A stretch of DNA of 64,000 nucleotides from VFJZ01 sp046598415 (GCA_046598415.1 JBKJIG010000162.1:1-64000); one strand, 5' to 3'. Positions 17,715-28,499 are shown, numbered from the stretch's first letter. A program made the numbers and translations. The notes: generated from the letters alone by a model not told the origin.

Positions 17715-18032
17715 CGGCGATCACCACGCCATCGAGCGGGACGGCGCGGCGGCCCGCACGTCGGTCGTGACAGATCCGGAGGGCACGAAAGGGCCTTCGC
17801 TCAGCCCGCCACCACGTGACACTCCCGCGCGCCTCCCGCGCGCGTTCCATGCGTGGGGTCTGACCCCGAAAACGCCCGTTCTGGGGTCTGACCCCAGAAC
17901 GCTTCCGCGCGGAACTCGCACGAAGGGCGCGCTTTGGTCAGGTCCGTGCGGAAGTGGAGGCCGTGCGTCACGGTGCGGGCGCGAACGACCGCGTACGGTG
18001 GATCGGCACGCTCGCGCGCGCCGACCGGTAGA
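17715..18032. other. 318-base intergenic region between convergent uvrB and clpP
   Basis: No gene is supported here. It holds two copies of a GGGGTCTGACCCC palindrome (listed separately), a GC-rich CGCGCG-type dyad around 17826-17844 and two similar CACGAARGG strings (about 17783 and 17920). It must contain the terminators of both flanking genes, but neither palindrome is followed by a T-run. Confidence 0.6.
17855..17901. repeat. Two REP-like GGGGTCTGACCCC palindromes in tandem
   Basis: The core GGGGTCTGACCCC occurs at 17855-17867 and again at 17883-17895. The second copy is extended on both sides to a 12+1+12 perfect inverted repeat (17877-17901, arms CGTTCTGGGGTC and GACCCCAGAACG). Cores of this type recur in intergenic regions of unrelated bacterial genomes as REP-like elements. 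Here they could also serve as a bidirectional terminator. Confidence 0.6.
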
Positions 18033-18617
18033 TCAGCGCTCCTCGACGACCTTGTCGATGATCCCGTACGCCTTCGCCTCTTCCGAGCCGAGGAAGTAGT
18101 CGCGCTCGGTGTCGGTGTGGATCTGCTCGACCGTCTTGCCGGTGTGCTCGGCGAGCACCTCGTCCATGCGGCGGCGGATGTTCAGCACCTCGCGGGCGTG
18201 GATCTCGATGTCGGTCGCCTGGCCCTGGAAGCCGGACGTGCCCTGGTGGATCATGATCCGCGCATTCTGCAGGGCGAGGCGCTTGCCCGGCGCGCCGCCG
18301 GCGAGGAGGATCGCGCCCATCGACATCGCCATCCCGAAGCAGATCGTCTGCACGTCGGGCTTGATGAACTGCATCGTGTCGTAGATCGCCATGCCCGCGT
18401 AGACGTCACCACCGGGACTGTTGATGTACAGCGAGATGTCCTTGTCCGGGTCGTCCGACTCGAGATGGATCAGCTGCGCGACGATGAGATTGGCGATCTC
18501 GGGGTAGACGGGCGTGCCGAGAAAGATGATGCGCTCGTTGAGGAGCCGGGAGTAGATATCGAACGACCGCTCGCCGCGGCCGGTCTGCTCGATCACCATC
18601 GGGACAAGGGGGCTCAT
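18033..18617 (-). CDS. clpP: ATP-dependent Clp protease proteolytic subunit
   Basis: Serine peptidase that forms the ClpP chamber. The 194 residues include the catalytic triad: Ser99 in FGMAMSMGAILL, His124 in ARIMIHQG and Asp173 in HTDTERDYF. The axial and hydrophobic-pocket segments are present, so it should pair with ClpX encoded at the left edge. ATG at 18617 was chosen; a GTG three codons upstream and an ATG six codons downstream are alternatives. Actinobacteria usually carry two adjacent clpP genes, but only one is seen here. Confidence 0.96.
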   Translation of the reverse strand: MSPLVPMVIEQTGRGERSFDIYSRLLNERIIFLGTPVYPEIANLIVAQLIHLESDDPDKDISLYINSPGGDVYAGMAIYDTMQFIKPDVQTICFGMAMSMGAILLAGGAPGKRLALQNARIMIHQGTSGFQGQATDIEIHAREVLNIRRRMDEVLAEHTGKTVEQIHTDTERDYFLGSEEAKAYGIIDKVVEER

Positions 18618-18667
18618 GGGTCGCACGGTAGCGCAGGGGTTTCCCGCTCACCGGAGAATGCCCATGC

Positions 18668-19138
18668 GTGGAGCACCCGCTCGTGCACACGCGTGCCCAC
18701 ACCGCCGCGCTGACACGCCCGATCGCGGTGGCGTTGGGAGCAGTCGCGATCCTCGCGTTCACGGTCGCGGTCCTCGCGCGGACCGGACGACCGGGGCTGT
18801 CGGGCCAGGCTGCCGCCGCCATCACCGCCGGCCTGGCCGTCGTGGCGCTGGCGCGGCTGGTGCGCGAGGTCTGGGCGTGGGACCGGACGATGCTGCTGGT
18901 GTCGGAGGACGAGCTGGTGATCCGGCGCGGCGGCATTCGCCAGACGGAGTCGATCGTGCCCCTGCGGGCCATCCAGCGGCTGCGCGTGAAGCGCTCGCTG
19001 CTCGGTCGCCTGCTCGGCTACGGCACGATCGAGCTGGCCGGGGCGACGAAGGGAAGCCGGCTCAAGTTCGTTCCGCGGCCGGACGAGGTATCGGCGGTGA
19101 TCAGCACGTATGCTGGCCGCCATGACCACGTCCGCTGA
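18668..19138 (+). CDS. Membrane protein with bacterial PH (bPH2/DUF304-like) domain
   Basis: A 156-residue protein. Two hydrophobic helices (VALGAVAILAFTVAVLA and AAAITAGLAVVALARL) are followed by a cytoplasmic PH-like domain with LLVSEDELVIRRGGIRQTES, IVPLRAIQRLRVKRS and LGYGTIELAGATKGSRLKF. That is the usual order of YdbS/YdbT-like or DUF304 proteins, whose function is unknown. GTG start at 18668. The last 17 bases overlap the aminotransferase gene. Confidence 0.8.
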   Translation: MEHPLVHTRAHTAALTRPIAVALGAVAILAFTVAVLARTGRPGLSGQAAAAITAGLAVVALARLVREVWAWDRTMLLVSEDELVIRRGGIRQTESIVPLRAIQRLRVKRSLLGRLLGYGTIELAGATKGSRLKFVPRPDEVSAVISTYAGRHDHVR

Positions 19139-20282
19139 GCTGTTCGCGCGCGCCGTCGAGGCGATGCCGGGCGGGAACACCCGTTCCACGCTGTACATCC
19201 CGCCCGTCCCCCCGTACGCGCGCCGTGGCACCGGCTGCCGGCTGGTGGACGAGGACGGCCACGAGACGTTCGACCTGCAGTCGAACTACACGACGCTCGT
19301 GCACGGCCACCGGCACCCGGTCGTGATGGCCGCGGCGATGGCGGCGCTCGAGGAGGGGACGTGCTTCGGCCTGCCCTCGCGGCACGACGTGGCGCTGGCC
19401 GAGCGCATCTCCGAGCGCGTCCCCGTGGTCGAGCGCCTGCGGTTCACGAACTCGGGCTCGGAGGCCGTCATGATGGCCTTCCGCACGGCCCGCGCGCTGA
19501 CCGGCAAGGACGGGATCCTGCGCTTCGAGGGTTCGTACCACGGCATCTACGACGCGGCCCTGCCGACGGGCGCGGCCGGCATCCCGGACGCGGTCTACGG
19601 CGATCTCTACGACACGCCGGTCGCCGACGAGGCCGCCTTCCTGCGGGCGCTGGACGAGCACGGCGACCGGCTGGCCTGCGTGGTCATCGACCTGATGCCG
19701 AACCGGGCCGGCCTGAAGCCCGTGCCGCAGGCGTTCGCCGACCTGGTGCGGGCCGAGACGACGCGCCGCGGGATCCTGCTGATCGTCGACGAGGTGATCA
19801 CGCTCCGCCTCGGGCTGGCCGGCCTGCACGACCGCTACGGCATCACGCCCGACCTGGTGACGATGGGCAAAATCATCGGCGGCGGCTTCGCGGTCGGGGC
19901 GTGGGGCGGTCCGGCCGACGTGATGGGCGTGCTCGACCCGCGCCGCGCCGGCAACGTGCCGCACGCGGGCACCTTCTCGGCCAACCCCGTCACCTGCGCC
20001 GCCGGCCTGGCGGCGCTCGACCTGCTCGACCAGGCCGCGATCGAGCGCATCAACGCCCACGGCGACCGGCTGCGCGAGGCCGTGGCGGCGCTGGGCTACA
20101 ACGTCGCCGGCTCCGGCTCGCTGTTCCGCCTGCTCGACGTGCTCGGCGACTACGACGCGTGGTGGCGGCTCTACAACGCCGGCGTACTGGTCGCGACGAA
20201 CGGCCTGTGCTCGCTCTCGACCGTCATGACCGACGGTGACCTCGAGGAGATCGCTGCGCGTTTCGCCGCCGCTCGGGAGTAA
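19122..20282 (+). CDS. Class III PLP-dependent aminotransferase, glutamate-1-semialdehyde-aminomutase-like
   Basis: A 386-residue fold-type I enzyme. Visible: the N-terminal MPGGNTRSTLYIPPVPPYA, the phosphate-binding FTNSGSEAVMMAFRTARA, FEGSYHGIYD, the cofactor Asp in LLIVDEVITLRLG and the PLP lysine in TMGKIIGGGFAVGAW (about Lys250). It resembles HemL but is shorter than the usual ~430 residues and has no heme-pathway neighbours. It more likely belongs to the broad HemL-like aminotransferase group acting on another amino substrate. Confidence 0.85.
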   Translation: MTTSAELFARAVEAMPGGNTRSTLYIPPVPPYARRGTGCRLVDEDGHETFDLQSNYTTLVHGHRHPVVMAAAMAALEEGTCFGLPSRHDVALAERISERVPVVERLRFTNSGSEAVMMAFRTARALTGKDGILRFEGSYHGIYDAALPTGAAGIPDAVYGDLYDTPVADEAAFLRALDEHGDRLACVVIDLMPNRAGLKPVPQAFADLVRAETTRRGILLIVDEVITLRLGLAGLHDRYGITPDLVTMGKIIGGGFAVGAWGGPADVMGVLDPRRAGNVPHAGTFSANPVTCAAGLAALDLLDQAAIERINAHGDRLREAVAALGYNVAGSGSLFRLLDVLGDYDAWWRLYNAGVLVATNGLCSLSTVMTDGDLEEIAARFAAARE

Positions 20283-20357
20283 CTTCCGCAGGCGCGGGGA
20301 CGCCGTTCGGGCGCCGCTGACCATTACGCGGATCCCGTGCGATAGGGTTCCGTGACC

Positions 20358-20371
20358 CGAACGGTTGTTCG
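20358..20371 (+). promoter_or_regulatory. LexA (SOS) box upstream of uvrA
   Basis: CGAACGGTTGTTCG is a palindrome of the form CGAAC-N4-GTTCG, matching the LexA operator used by actinobacteria and Bacillus (core GAAC-N4-GTTC). It lies 34 bases before the uvrA ATG, overlapping the expected promoter. This supports damage-inducible expression of uvrA. Confidence 0.8.
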
Positions 20372-20404
20372 TATCGGGATACGTTGCTACCGTCCGGGGA
20401 AGGC

Positions 20405-23256
<2,852 letters not shown>

Positions 23257-23260
<4 letters not shown>

Positions 23261-23814
23261 GCGATCAGCGCGACGATCCGCCGCAGTGCCCGGTCGGCGC
23301 CCGGCTCGTGCATCAGCCGCGCGGCGGCATCCGGCTCGAACCACTGCAGCGCCAGCGATTCCGCCTCGTCCTGCGCGATCGCGTCGGGCGTCGTGGTGCG
23401 CAGGGCGTAGCGCACGTCGTGGTGCAGGTGGGCGGGCTCGGAGCGGCCGGCGGGGATCTCGTGCACGTCGATGTCGAGGATCGCGGTCTGCAGCGGCGTC
23501 AGGTCGCGCAGGCCCGACTCCTCGCGCGCCTCGCGCAGCGCCGTCTGCAGCGGGTCGTGCTCGCCTTCGTCGTGACCGCCGAGCTGCAGCCAGCGGTCGA
23601 GGCGGCGGTGGTGGTGCAGCAGCACGCGGCCCGACGCCGTGTCGACCACGAACGCGCTGCCGGTGACGTGGCCCGGCGTGAAGAAGGCCCGGTCGAAGCA
23701 CCGCGGCGTGCCGGCGACGAGCGCCGCGACCGCATCGCGGTCACGGCGTTCGGCTTCGTCGGCCACGTCGTGGGCGAGCAGCGCGTCGTGCAGGGCCTGT
23801 CGTGCTGCATCCAT
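23257..23814 (-). CDS. NUDIX hydrolase
   Basis: A 185-residue protein with the Nudix box GGHDEGEHDPLQTALREAREESG (positions about 96-118; given here as its span), including the REAREESG core that binds magnesium. N-terminal helices precede it (MDAARQALHDALLAHDVADE). LLHHHRRLDRWLQL before the box is typical of sugar-nucleotide or nucleotide pyrophosphatases, but the substrate cannot be read from sequence. It ends tail-to-tail with uvrA, sharing four bases. Confidence 0.88.
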
Positions 23815-23833
23815 GGTCCGGCATGATCCCCGA

Positions 23834-24190
23834 ATGGCCGAAGAGGTGCGCCCCGGAACGATCACGCTCCCGCGGGAGTCGGATCAGGTCATCTGGTCCG
23901 AGGACGAGATCGAGGAGTTCGAGGGCCTCGACACCTCGGAGGGCGACTGGTACGGGATCCACACCGACCCGTGGCCGTGCCCGACCTGCGGCGCCGTGTT
24001 CGAGTGGGTCACGGGAGCCCACTTCGTGATCGTCGCGCCCGACAAGGACGATCTGCTGCTGATCGCCGCGAAATGCAAGGAGATCGGCCGCAACCCCAAA
24101 ATCCTCGCCTACGACGACGTGCTGCCCGCGATGTCGATCTTCCAGTGGCAGGCGCTCGGCCGGCCCGTCCACGGCATGCGGCAGCCCTGA
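23834..24190 (+). CDS. Hypothetical protein with a single CxxC motif
   Basis: A 118-residue acidic protein starting MAEEVRPGTITLPRESDQVI. Mid-protein WPCPTCGAVFEWVTGAHFVI looks like half a zinc ribbon, and AAKCKEIGRNPKILAYDDVL follows. No second CxxC is present, so a zinc site would need dimerisation. It lies 11 bases before the VOC gene on the same strand and divergent from the NUDIX gene. Family not recognised. Confidence 0.75.
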   Translation: MAEEVRPGTITLPRESDQVIWSEDEIEEFEGLDTSEGDWYGIHTDPWPCPTCGAVFEWVTGAHFVIVAPDKDDLLLIAAKCKEIGRNPKILAYDDVLPAMSIFQWQALGRPVHGMRQP

Positions 24191-24201
24191 AGGAGCTGTA
24201 G

Positions 24202-24585
24202 ATGGAGTACGCCCACACCTGTTACCGCGTGTTCGACCTCGACAAGGCCGTCGACTTCTACACGAACGGCCTCGGCTTCAACGAGCAGCGGCGGATCCCG
24301 ATCCGCGACGAGGCGATCAACGTCTTCCTGACGCCGCCCGGCTCGCCCGACCAGCCGCTCGAGCTGACCTACAACTTCGGGCGCGACGAGCCGTACGAGA
24401 TCGGCACCGGGTACGGCCACATCGCGCTCTTCGTGGACGACATGGACGGCACCCTGGCGACGCTGGCCGAGAAGGGCATCCAGCCCGAGAAGCCGCCGTA
24501 CTCGATCCGCGAGGGCGGCTCGCGGCTGTGCTTCGTCCGCGACCCGGACGGCTATCGCATCGAGCTGATCGAACACGGTATCTAG
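24202..24585 (+). CDS. VOC superfamily protein, lactoylglutathione lyase (glyoxalase I)-like
   Basis: A 127-residue two-module VOC protein. Metal ligands expected for glyoxalase I are in place: His5 (YAHTCYRV), Glu in LELTYNFG, His in GYGHIALFVDD and the C-terminal Glu in GYRIELIE. The strong resemblance to GloA suggests methylglyoxal detoxification, although actinobacteria use thiols other than glutathione, so the physiological thiol is uncertain. AAGGAG lies upstream of its ATG. Confidence 0.85.
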   Translation: MEYAHTCYRVFDLDKAVDFYTNGLGFNEQRRIPIRDEAINVFLTPPGSPDQPLELTYNFGRDEPYEIGTGYGHIALFVDDMDGTLATLAEKGIQPEKPPYSIREGGSRLCFVRDPDGYRIELIEHGI

Positions 24586-24603
24586 ACATCCCACGGGATG
24601 TCT
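24584..24603. terminator. Hairpin between convergent VOC gene and panB
   Basis: AGACATCCC-AC-GGGATGTCT is a perfect 9-bp inverted repeat that begins within the VOC stop codon. It lies 30 bases before the panB stop on the other strand. There is no clear T-run, so it could be a weak bidirectional terminator. Confidence 0.55.
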
Positions 24604-24632
24604 CGGTCTGCGTGGCTCGGGCGGCGCGGGAG

Positions 24633-25538
24633 TCAGTCGAACAGCGGATTCGCCGGCTGCAGCGCGTCCTCGAACCGGGCCAGCTCGTCGGCCGGCATCG
24701 TGTACGTGTGCTCGACGGCGGGGAAGGCACCCGACCGCACGTCGGCGGCGTAGCGACGCACCCCGTCGAGCGCGGCGCCGTGCAGGTCGGCGTACCGCTT
24801 CACGAAGCGCGGCGCGCGCGGCTCGCCGTAGCCGAGCAGGTCGTGGTAGACCAGCACCTGGCCGTCGCAGCCGGCGCCGGCGCCGATGCCGATGGTGGGG
24901 ATGCCGAGGCGCTCCGTCACGGCCTGCGCGACCGCGGCCGGCACGCACTCGAGCACGACGGAGAAGGCGCCGGCTGCCTCGATCGCGAGCGCGTCGTCCA
25001 CCAGCTGGAGCGCCGCGGCGGCGGTGCGGCCCTGCGCCTTGTAGCCGCCCAGCGCGGTCGCCGTCTGCGGCGTCAGGCCGAGGTGGCCCATCACCGGGAT
25101 GCCGGCCTGCGTGACGGCGAGGATGCGATCGAGCGTGGGGCCCGCACCCTCCATCTTGACGGCGTCGGCGCCGCCCTCCTTCACGAACCGGCCGGCCGTC
25201 ATGATCGCGTCGCGATTGTCGACCTGGTACGACATGAACGGCAGGTCGGCGAGCACCAGCGGATGCGTGGAACCACGCGCCGCGGCGCGGGTCAACATCA
25301 GCATCTCCTCGCTGGTGACCGGCACCGTGGACGGGTGACCGAGCACCGTCATGGCGGCCGAGTCGCCGACCAAGACGAGCTCGACTCCGGCCTCGCTGGC
25401 GACCTTGCCGGACGGGAAGTCGTACGCGGTCACCATCACGATGCGGCGGCCGTCGCGCTTCATGGCGGCGAGCTCGGGCAGCGGCAGCTTGCCCGGTGCG
25501 GGCGTGCCGGGCGCGGGATGTCGGGGGCGGGTGCTCAT
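24633..25538 (-). CDS. panB: 3-methyl-2-oxobutanoate hydroxymethyltransferase
   Basis: First committed step of pantothenate synthesis, adding a hydroxymethyl group to 2-oxoisovalerate. Of 301 residues, the core shows MVTAYDFPSGKVASEAGVEL, VGDSAAMTVLGH, LADLPFMSYQ, AVKMEGAG, PVMGHLGLTPQT and IGIGAGAGCDGQVLVYHDLL, all family signatures. The first 25 residues are a Pro-rich extension. It is the last gene of a three-gene operon and its ATG overlaps the panC stop by one base. Confidence 0.96.
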   Translation of the reverse strand: MSTRPRHPAPGTPAPGKLPLPELAAMKRDGRRIVMVTAYDFPSGKVASEAGVELVLVGDSAAMTVLGHPSTVPVTSEEMLMLTRAAARGSTHPLVLADLPFMSYQVDNRDAIMTAGRFVKEGGADAVKMEGAGPTLDRILAVTQAGIPVMGHLGLTPQTATALGGYKAQGRTAAAALQLVDDALAIEAAGAFSVVLECVPAAVAQAVTERLGIPTIGIGAGAGCDGQVLVYHDLLGYGEPRAPRFVKRYADLHGAALDGVRRYAADVRSGAFPAVEHTYTMPADELARFEDALQPANPLFD

Positions 25539-26419
25539 CAGGTGCTCCAGGACTCGATCTTGCGGGGCGCCGCCGTGAGCTGCGGCGCGAGGACGACGTT
25601 GTCGATCAGGTTGGTGCCGCCGACGCGTGCGGACACGGCCAGCACGGCGGCGCGTCCGAGGCTGTAGGGGCCGAGCGTCTCGGCGTCGCGCAGCTCGACG
25701 AACTCGACGTCGATGCCGGCGTCCGCCATCACCGCGCGCGCCACCTCGAGGAGGCGGCGCTGGTCGCGTTCGCCGGCGGCGTACAGGTCTGCGGCGTCGC
25801 GCAGGCCGTGGAAGATCGCGCGGGCGCGGTCGCGCTCGTCGCGGTCGAGGTACCGGTTGCGCGAGCTCATCGCGAGGCCGTCGGGCTCGCGGATGGTGGG
25901 GAGCGCGCGGATCTCGATCGGCAGCGCCAGGTCGGCGACCAGCCGGCGGATCACGGCGACCTGCTGGAAGTCCTTCAGACCGAAGTAGGCGATGTCGGGC
26001 GCGGCGATGCCGAACAGTCGCGCGACGACGGTGGCGACGCCGGCGAAGTGGCCGGGGCGCGCGGAGCCCCAGAGGCCCTGCGCCACCGGCCCGGGGTCGA
26101 TCGAGGTCGCGAAGCCCGGCGGGTACATCTCCTCGACCGCCGGCGCGAACAGGAAGTCGACGCCGACGTCGGCGGCGCGGACCGCGTCGTCCGACTCCGT
26201 GCGCGGGTAGCGCTCGAGATCCTCGCCCGGGCCGAACTGCGCGGGGTTCACGAACAGCGACACGACGACGACGTCGGCCTCGCTGCGCGCCGTCCGCATC
26301 AGCGACACGTGGCCGTCGTGGAAGGCGCCCATGGTCGGCACGAGACCGATGCGCCGCTCCGACTGGCGGGCGCTCATCAGCGCCGCGCGGACCTCCGGGA
26401 TCGTGCGCAGGGTTCTCAC
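25538..26419 (-). CDS. panC: Pantothenate synthetase
   Basis: ATP-dependent joining of pantoate and beta-alanine. The 293 residues contain the nucleotidyltransferase motifs VPTMGAFHDGHVSL (HIGH-like HDGH), SLFVNPAQFGPGEDL, FGLKDFQQVAVI and MSSRNRYLD (the KMSKS-like loop). GTG start overlaps the upstream gene by 4 bases. panD was not found in the window. Confidence 0.97.
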   Translation of the reverse strand: MRTLRTIPEVRAALMSARQSERRIGLVPTMGAFHDGHVSLMRTARSEADVVVVSLFVNPAQFGPGEDLERYPRTESDDAVRAADVGVDFLFAPAVEEMYPPGFATSIDPGPVAQGLWGSARPGHFAGVATVVARLFGIAAPDIAYFGLKDFQQVAVIRRLVADLALPIEIRALPTIREPDGLAMSSRNRYLDRDERDRARAIFHGLRDAADLYAAGERDQRRLLEVARAVMADAGIDVEFVELRDAETLGPYSLGRAAVLAVSARVGGTNLIDNVVLAPQLTAAPRKIESWST

Positions 26420-27147
26420 AGCAGTGCCTCCACCCGCGCAGCGGCGGCCGGGTCGATGAGGGGCAGCGTGGCGCGGGCCAGCGCCCGATACAGGTCGGTG
26501 AGCGCCGGATCGAGGTGCTCGAGCGTCGCGAGGTGCGCCGCGACGGTCGGCGCGTCACCGCGGGCGACAGGCCCGGTCGGCTGCATGCCGGGGCCGGCGG
26601 CGATGGCGTTCTCGAGCGCGCCGCGGGCGAGCGGCGCCAGGATCTCGACCGCATCGTGGCGATCGAGCAGCCGGCACGCCGTCGCGAACAGCGTCACGAC
26701 GAACGCGGCGCCGACCACGCACGCGATGTGGGGGAGGGGCCGCACCGACTCGGGGATGGGGACGGCGTGCAGCCCGAGCGAGACGGCGAGTTCGGCCGCG
26801 AACCGGTCGGCCTCCGCGTCGGCGCCGGTCGTGAAGGCGCTGACGCCGTCGAGCTGCGCGGCACCGCCGTCGCGCTCCAGGCTCTGCGCGGGATGCAGCA
26901 CGAACCGGCGCGCCGAGTGGCCGAGCACCGCCAGCGGCGTCGCGCCCGAGACGTGGCCGACCCACTGGTCGGCGGGCAGCCCGGCTGCCACCTCGGCGAT
27001 CGCCCGGTCGGGCACGGTCAGCAGGACGACGTCGGCGTCGGCAGCCGCGCGGGGATCGCGTTCCAGGCGTGCGACGTGCCCGGAGGCGGTCGCACGATCA
27101 CGAATGGCATGTCCGGCACGGCCGGGTCCGACGAGCACGATGTTCAT
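26416..27147 (-). CDS. Rossmann-like/DUF2520 protein, candidate alternative ketopantoate reductase
   Basis: The 243-residue protein has an N-terminal NAD(P)-binding motif (MNIVLVGPGRAGHAIRDRAT) and continues VVLLTVPDRAIAEVA, FVLHPAQSLERDGG and a helical C-terminal DUF2520 domain. It lies directly upstream of panC and panB with a 4-base overlap. That position is where panE would be expected, and no classical PanE is present. This family is related to the PanG-type ketopantoate reductase as I recall it, so reduction of ketopantoate is a reasonable inference but not shown by sequence alone. Confidence 0.75.
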   Translation of the reverse strand: MNIVLVGPGRAGHAIRDRATASGHVARLERDPRAAADADVVLLTVPDRAIAEVAAGLPADQWVGHVSGATPLAVLGHSARRFVLHPAQSLERDGGAAQLDGVSAFTTGADAEADRFAAELAVSLGLHAVPIPESVRPLPHIACVVGAAFVVTLFATACRLLDRHDAVEILAPLARGALENAIAAGPGMQPTGPVARGDAPTVAAHLATLEHLDPALTDLYRALARATLPLIDPAAAARVEALL

Positions 27148-27194
27148 GGCGGTGTGGTACCCCTCGCGAAGGATGGAGTCCTCGGCGGGAAGCG

Positions 27195-27200
27195 TACTAT
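27195..27200 (+). promoter_or_regulatory. -10-like TACTAT before the FmdB gene
   Basis: TACTAT lies 9 bases before ATG 27210 in the short divergent gap with the panCB operon. No ribosome-binding site is visible between them, so the transcript is probably leaderless or nearly so. Confidence 0.4.
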
Positions 27201-27209
27201 CCTTTTGCC

Positions 27210-27437
27210 ATGCCCGTCTACGAATATCAGTGCGCGACCTGCGACAACCGGTTCGAGGAGCTCGTCCTCAGCGGTTCGATGGTCGTGGCCTGCCCCGAGT
27301 GCACGTCGACCGACCTGCAGAAGCTGCTCTCCACGTTCCAGCGCACCCGGGTCGGCGGCGACATGCCCGTCACCGCCGGCGCCGCACCTGCGCCGCGCGC
27401 GGGTGGCTGCTGCGGCGGCGGCTGCGGCTGTCACTGA
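27210..27437 (+). CDS. FmdB-family zinc-ribbon protein
   Basis: A 75-residue protein beginning MPVYEYQCATCDNRFEELV, with paired CxxC motifs (CATC, CPEC), as in the FmdB regulator family. After the zinc ribbon comes a flexible Ala/Pro stretch and a Gly/Cys tail (GGCCGGGCGCH) that may bind an additional metal ion. ATG at 27210 is fixed by the conserved MPxYEY start. The partner process is unknown. Confidence 0.88.
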   Translation: MPVYEYQCATCDNRFEELVLSGSMVVACPECTSTDLQKLLSTFQRTRVGGDMPVTAGAAPAPRAGGCCGGGCGCH

Positions 27438-27447
27438 GGCCGGCGGG

Positions 27448-28062
27448 ATGACGTCGCTCGCGGACCGCGTCGCGGGCTGCGAGCGCTGTGGCCTCGCACA
27501 CGTGCGGCTCCGGGCGGTCGCGGGCGACTGCCCGGCGGGCGCAACGGTGTTGCTGATCGCGGCCGCGCCGTCGTTCCCGGCCGAGCTGGTGGGGCGGGCC
27601 CTGTCCGACGAGGCGCGCGAGGTGCTGGTCGCGGCCGGCGTCGACATGGCGAGGGTGGCGACCACGACGCTCGTGAAGTGCCGCCCGCCGGCCGGCCGCA
27701 CGCCGACGGAAGAGGAGATCGCCGCCTGCCGGCCGTTCCTCGAGGAGCAGGTCGCCGCCCAGCGGCCGGAGACGGTGATCGCGCTCGGCGGCCCGGTGCT
27801 GCGCTCGCTCGCACCCGGCGCGCCGCCGCTGTCCACGTCGCACGGCCACTCGCGGCCGGTGACGATCGGCGACCACGAGGCGCGGCTGCTGCCGGTGCTC
27901 GATCCGTACGCGATCGCCGAGGTGCCGTCGCTGGCGCCGCTGCTGGCAGAGGACCTCGGCGGGCCGGCTCCGGTGGCGCCGATCGCGCCGGCGGTGGCAC
28001 CGGCCGCACCGCCCGACGAGCCGGCGCCCTCCGAGGACCCGCCGCAGCTCGGGCTGTTCTGA
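27448..28062 (+). CDS. UDG superfamily (family 4-like) Fe-S protein lacking catalytic motifs
   Basis: A 204-residue protein. All four Cys expected to bind the 4Fe-4S cluster of family 4/5 uracil-DNA glycosylases are present: CERC near the N-terminus, VKCRPP and IAACRPFL. VKCRPPAGRTPTEEE and ALGGPVLRSL also match the family. But motif A, normally GEAPG..E, reads IAAAPSFPAE, and motif B, normally HPS, reads LDPYA, so the water-activating and catalytic residues are missing. A Pro/Ala tail ends PPQLGLF, resembling a clamp-binding peptide. Base-excision activity is unlikely; a DNA-binding or structural role is possible. It sits one base before tsaE. Confidence 0.72.
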   Translation: MTSLADRVAGCERCGLAHVRLRAVAGDCPAGATVLLIAAAPSFPAELVGRALSDEAREVLVAAGVDMARVATTTLVKCRPPAGRTPTEEEIAACRPFLEEQVAAQRPETVIALGGPVLRSLAPGAPPLSTSHGHSRPVTIGDHEARLLPVLDPYAIAEVPSLAPLLAEDLGGPAPVAPIAPAVAPAAPPDEPAPSEDPPQLGLF

Positions 28063-28481
28063 TGGCGGAGGAGGTGCGCGACGAGCCGGGTACGAGCCGG
28101 ATCGCCGCGGTGCTCGCGGCGACGCTGGCGCCCGGAGACATCGTCCACCTGACGGGCGAGCTGGGCGCGGGCAAAACGGCGTTCGTCCGGCACGCCGCGG
28201 CGGCGCTGGGCGTGACCGAGCCGGTCACCTCGCCGACGTTCTCGATCGCGCACCGCTACACGGGTCGCGACGGACAGGTCGTCTCGCACCTCGACCTGTA
28301 CCGGTCGCGGGGCGTCACGGTCGAGGAGCTGGCCGATCTGGAGGAGTACCTGGACGAGGCCGCGATCGTGTTCGTCGAGTGGCCGGAGGCCGGCGTCGGC
28401 GTGCTGCCGCCGCCCACCGTGACGGTGGTGATCGACGACCTGGGCGACGGCCGCCGGTCGATCGCCATCGACCGGGCGTAG
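28062..28481 (+). CDS. tsaE: tRNA t6A biosynthesis ATPase TsaE
   Basis: ATPase that cycles with TsaB-TsaD during N6-threonylcarbamoyladenosine formation on tRNA A37. The 139 residues contain Walker A GELGAGKTAFVRH and the family signatures SPTFSIAHRY and HLDLYRSRG, ending with VEWPEAG. Start ATG at 28062 overlaps the previous stop by one base. It opens the tsaE-tsaB-rimI-tsaD cluster. Confidence 0.95.
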   Translation: MAEEVRDEPGTSRIAAVLAATLAPGDIVHLTGELGAGKTAFVRHAAAALGVTEPVTSPTFSIAHRYTGRDGQVVSHLDLYRSRGVTVEELADLEEYLDEAAIVFVEWPEAGVGVLPPPTVTVVIDDLGDGRRSIAIDRA

Positions 28482-28486
28482 CTCGA

Positions 28487-28492
28487 TACGAT
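28487..28492 (+). promoter_or_regulatory. -10-like TACGAT before tsaB
   Basis: TACGAT lies 7 bases before the tsaB ATG in the only gap of the tsa cluster (18 bases). No ribosome-binding site is visible. It may give an internal leaderless promoter. Confidence 0.35.
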
Positions 28493-28499
28493 TCGCGCG

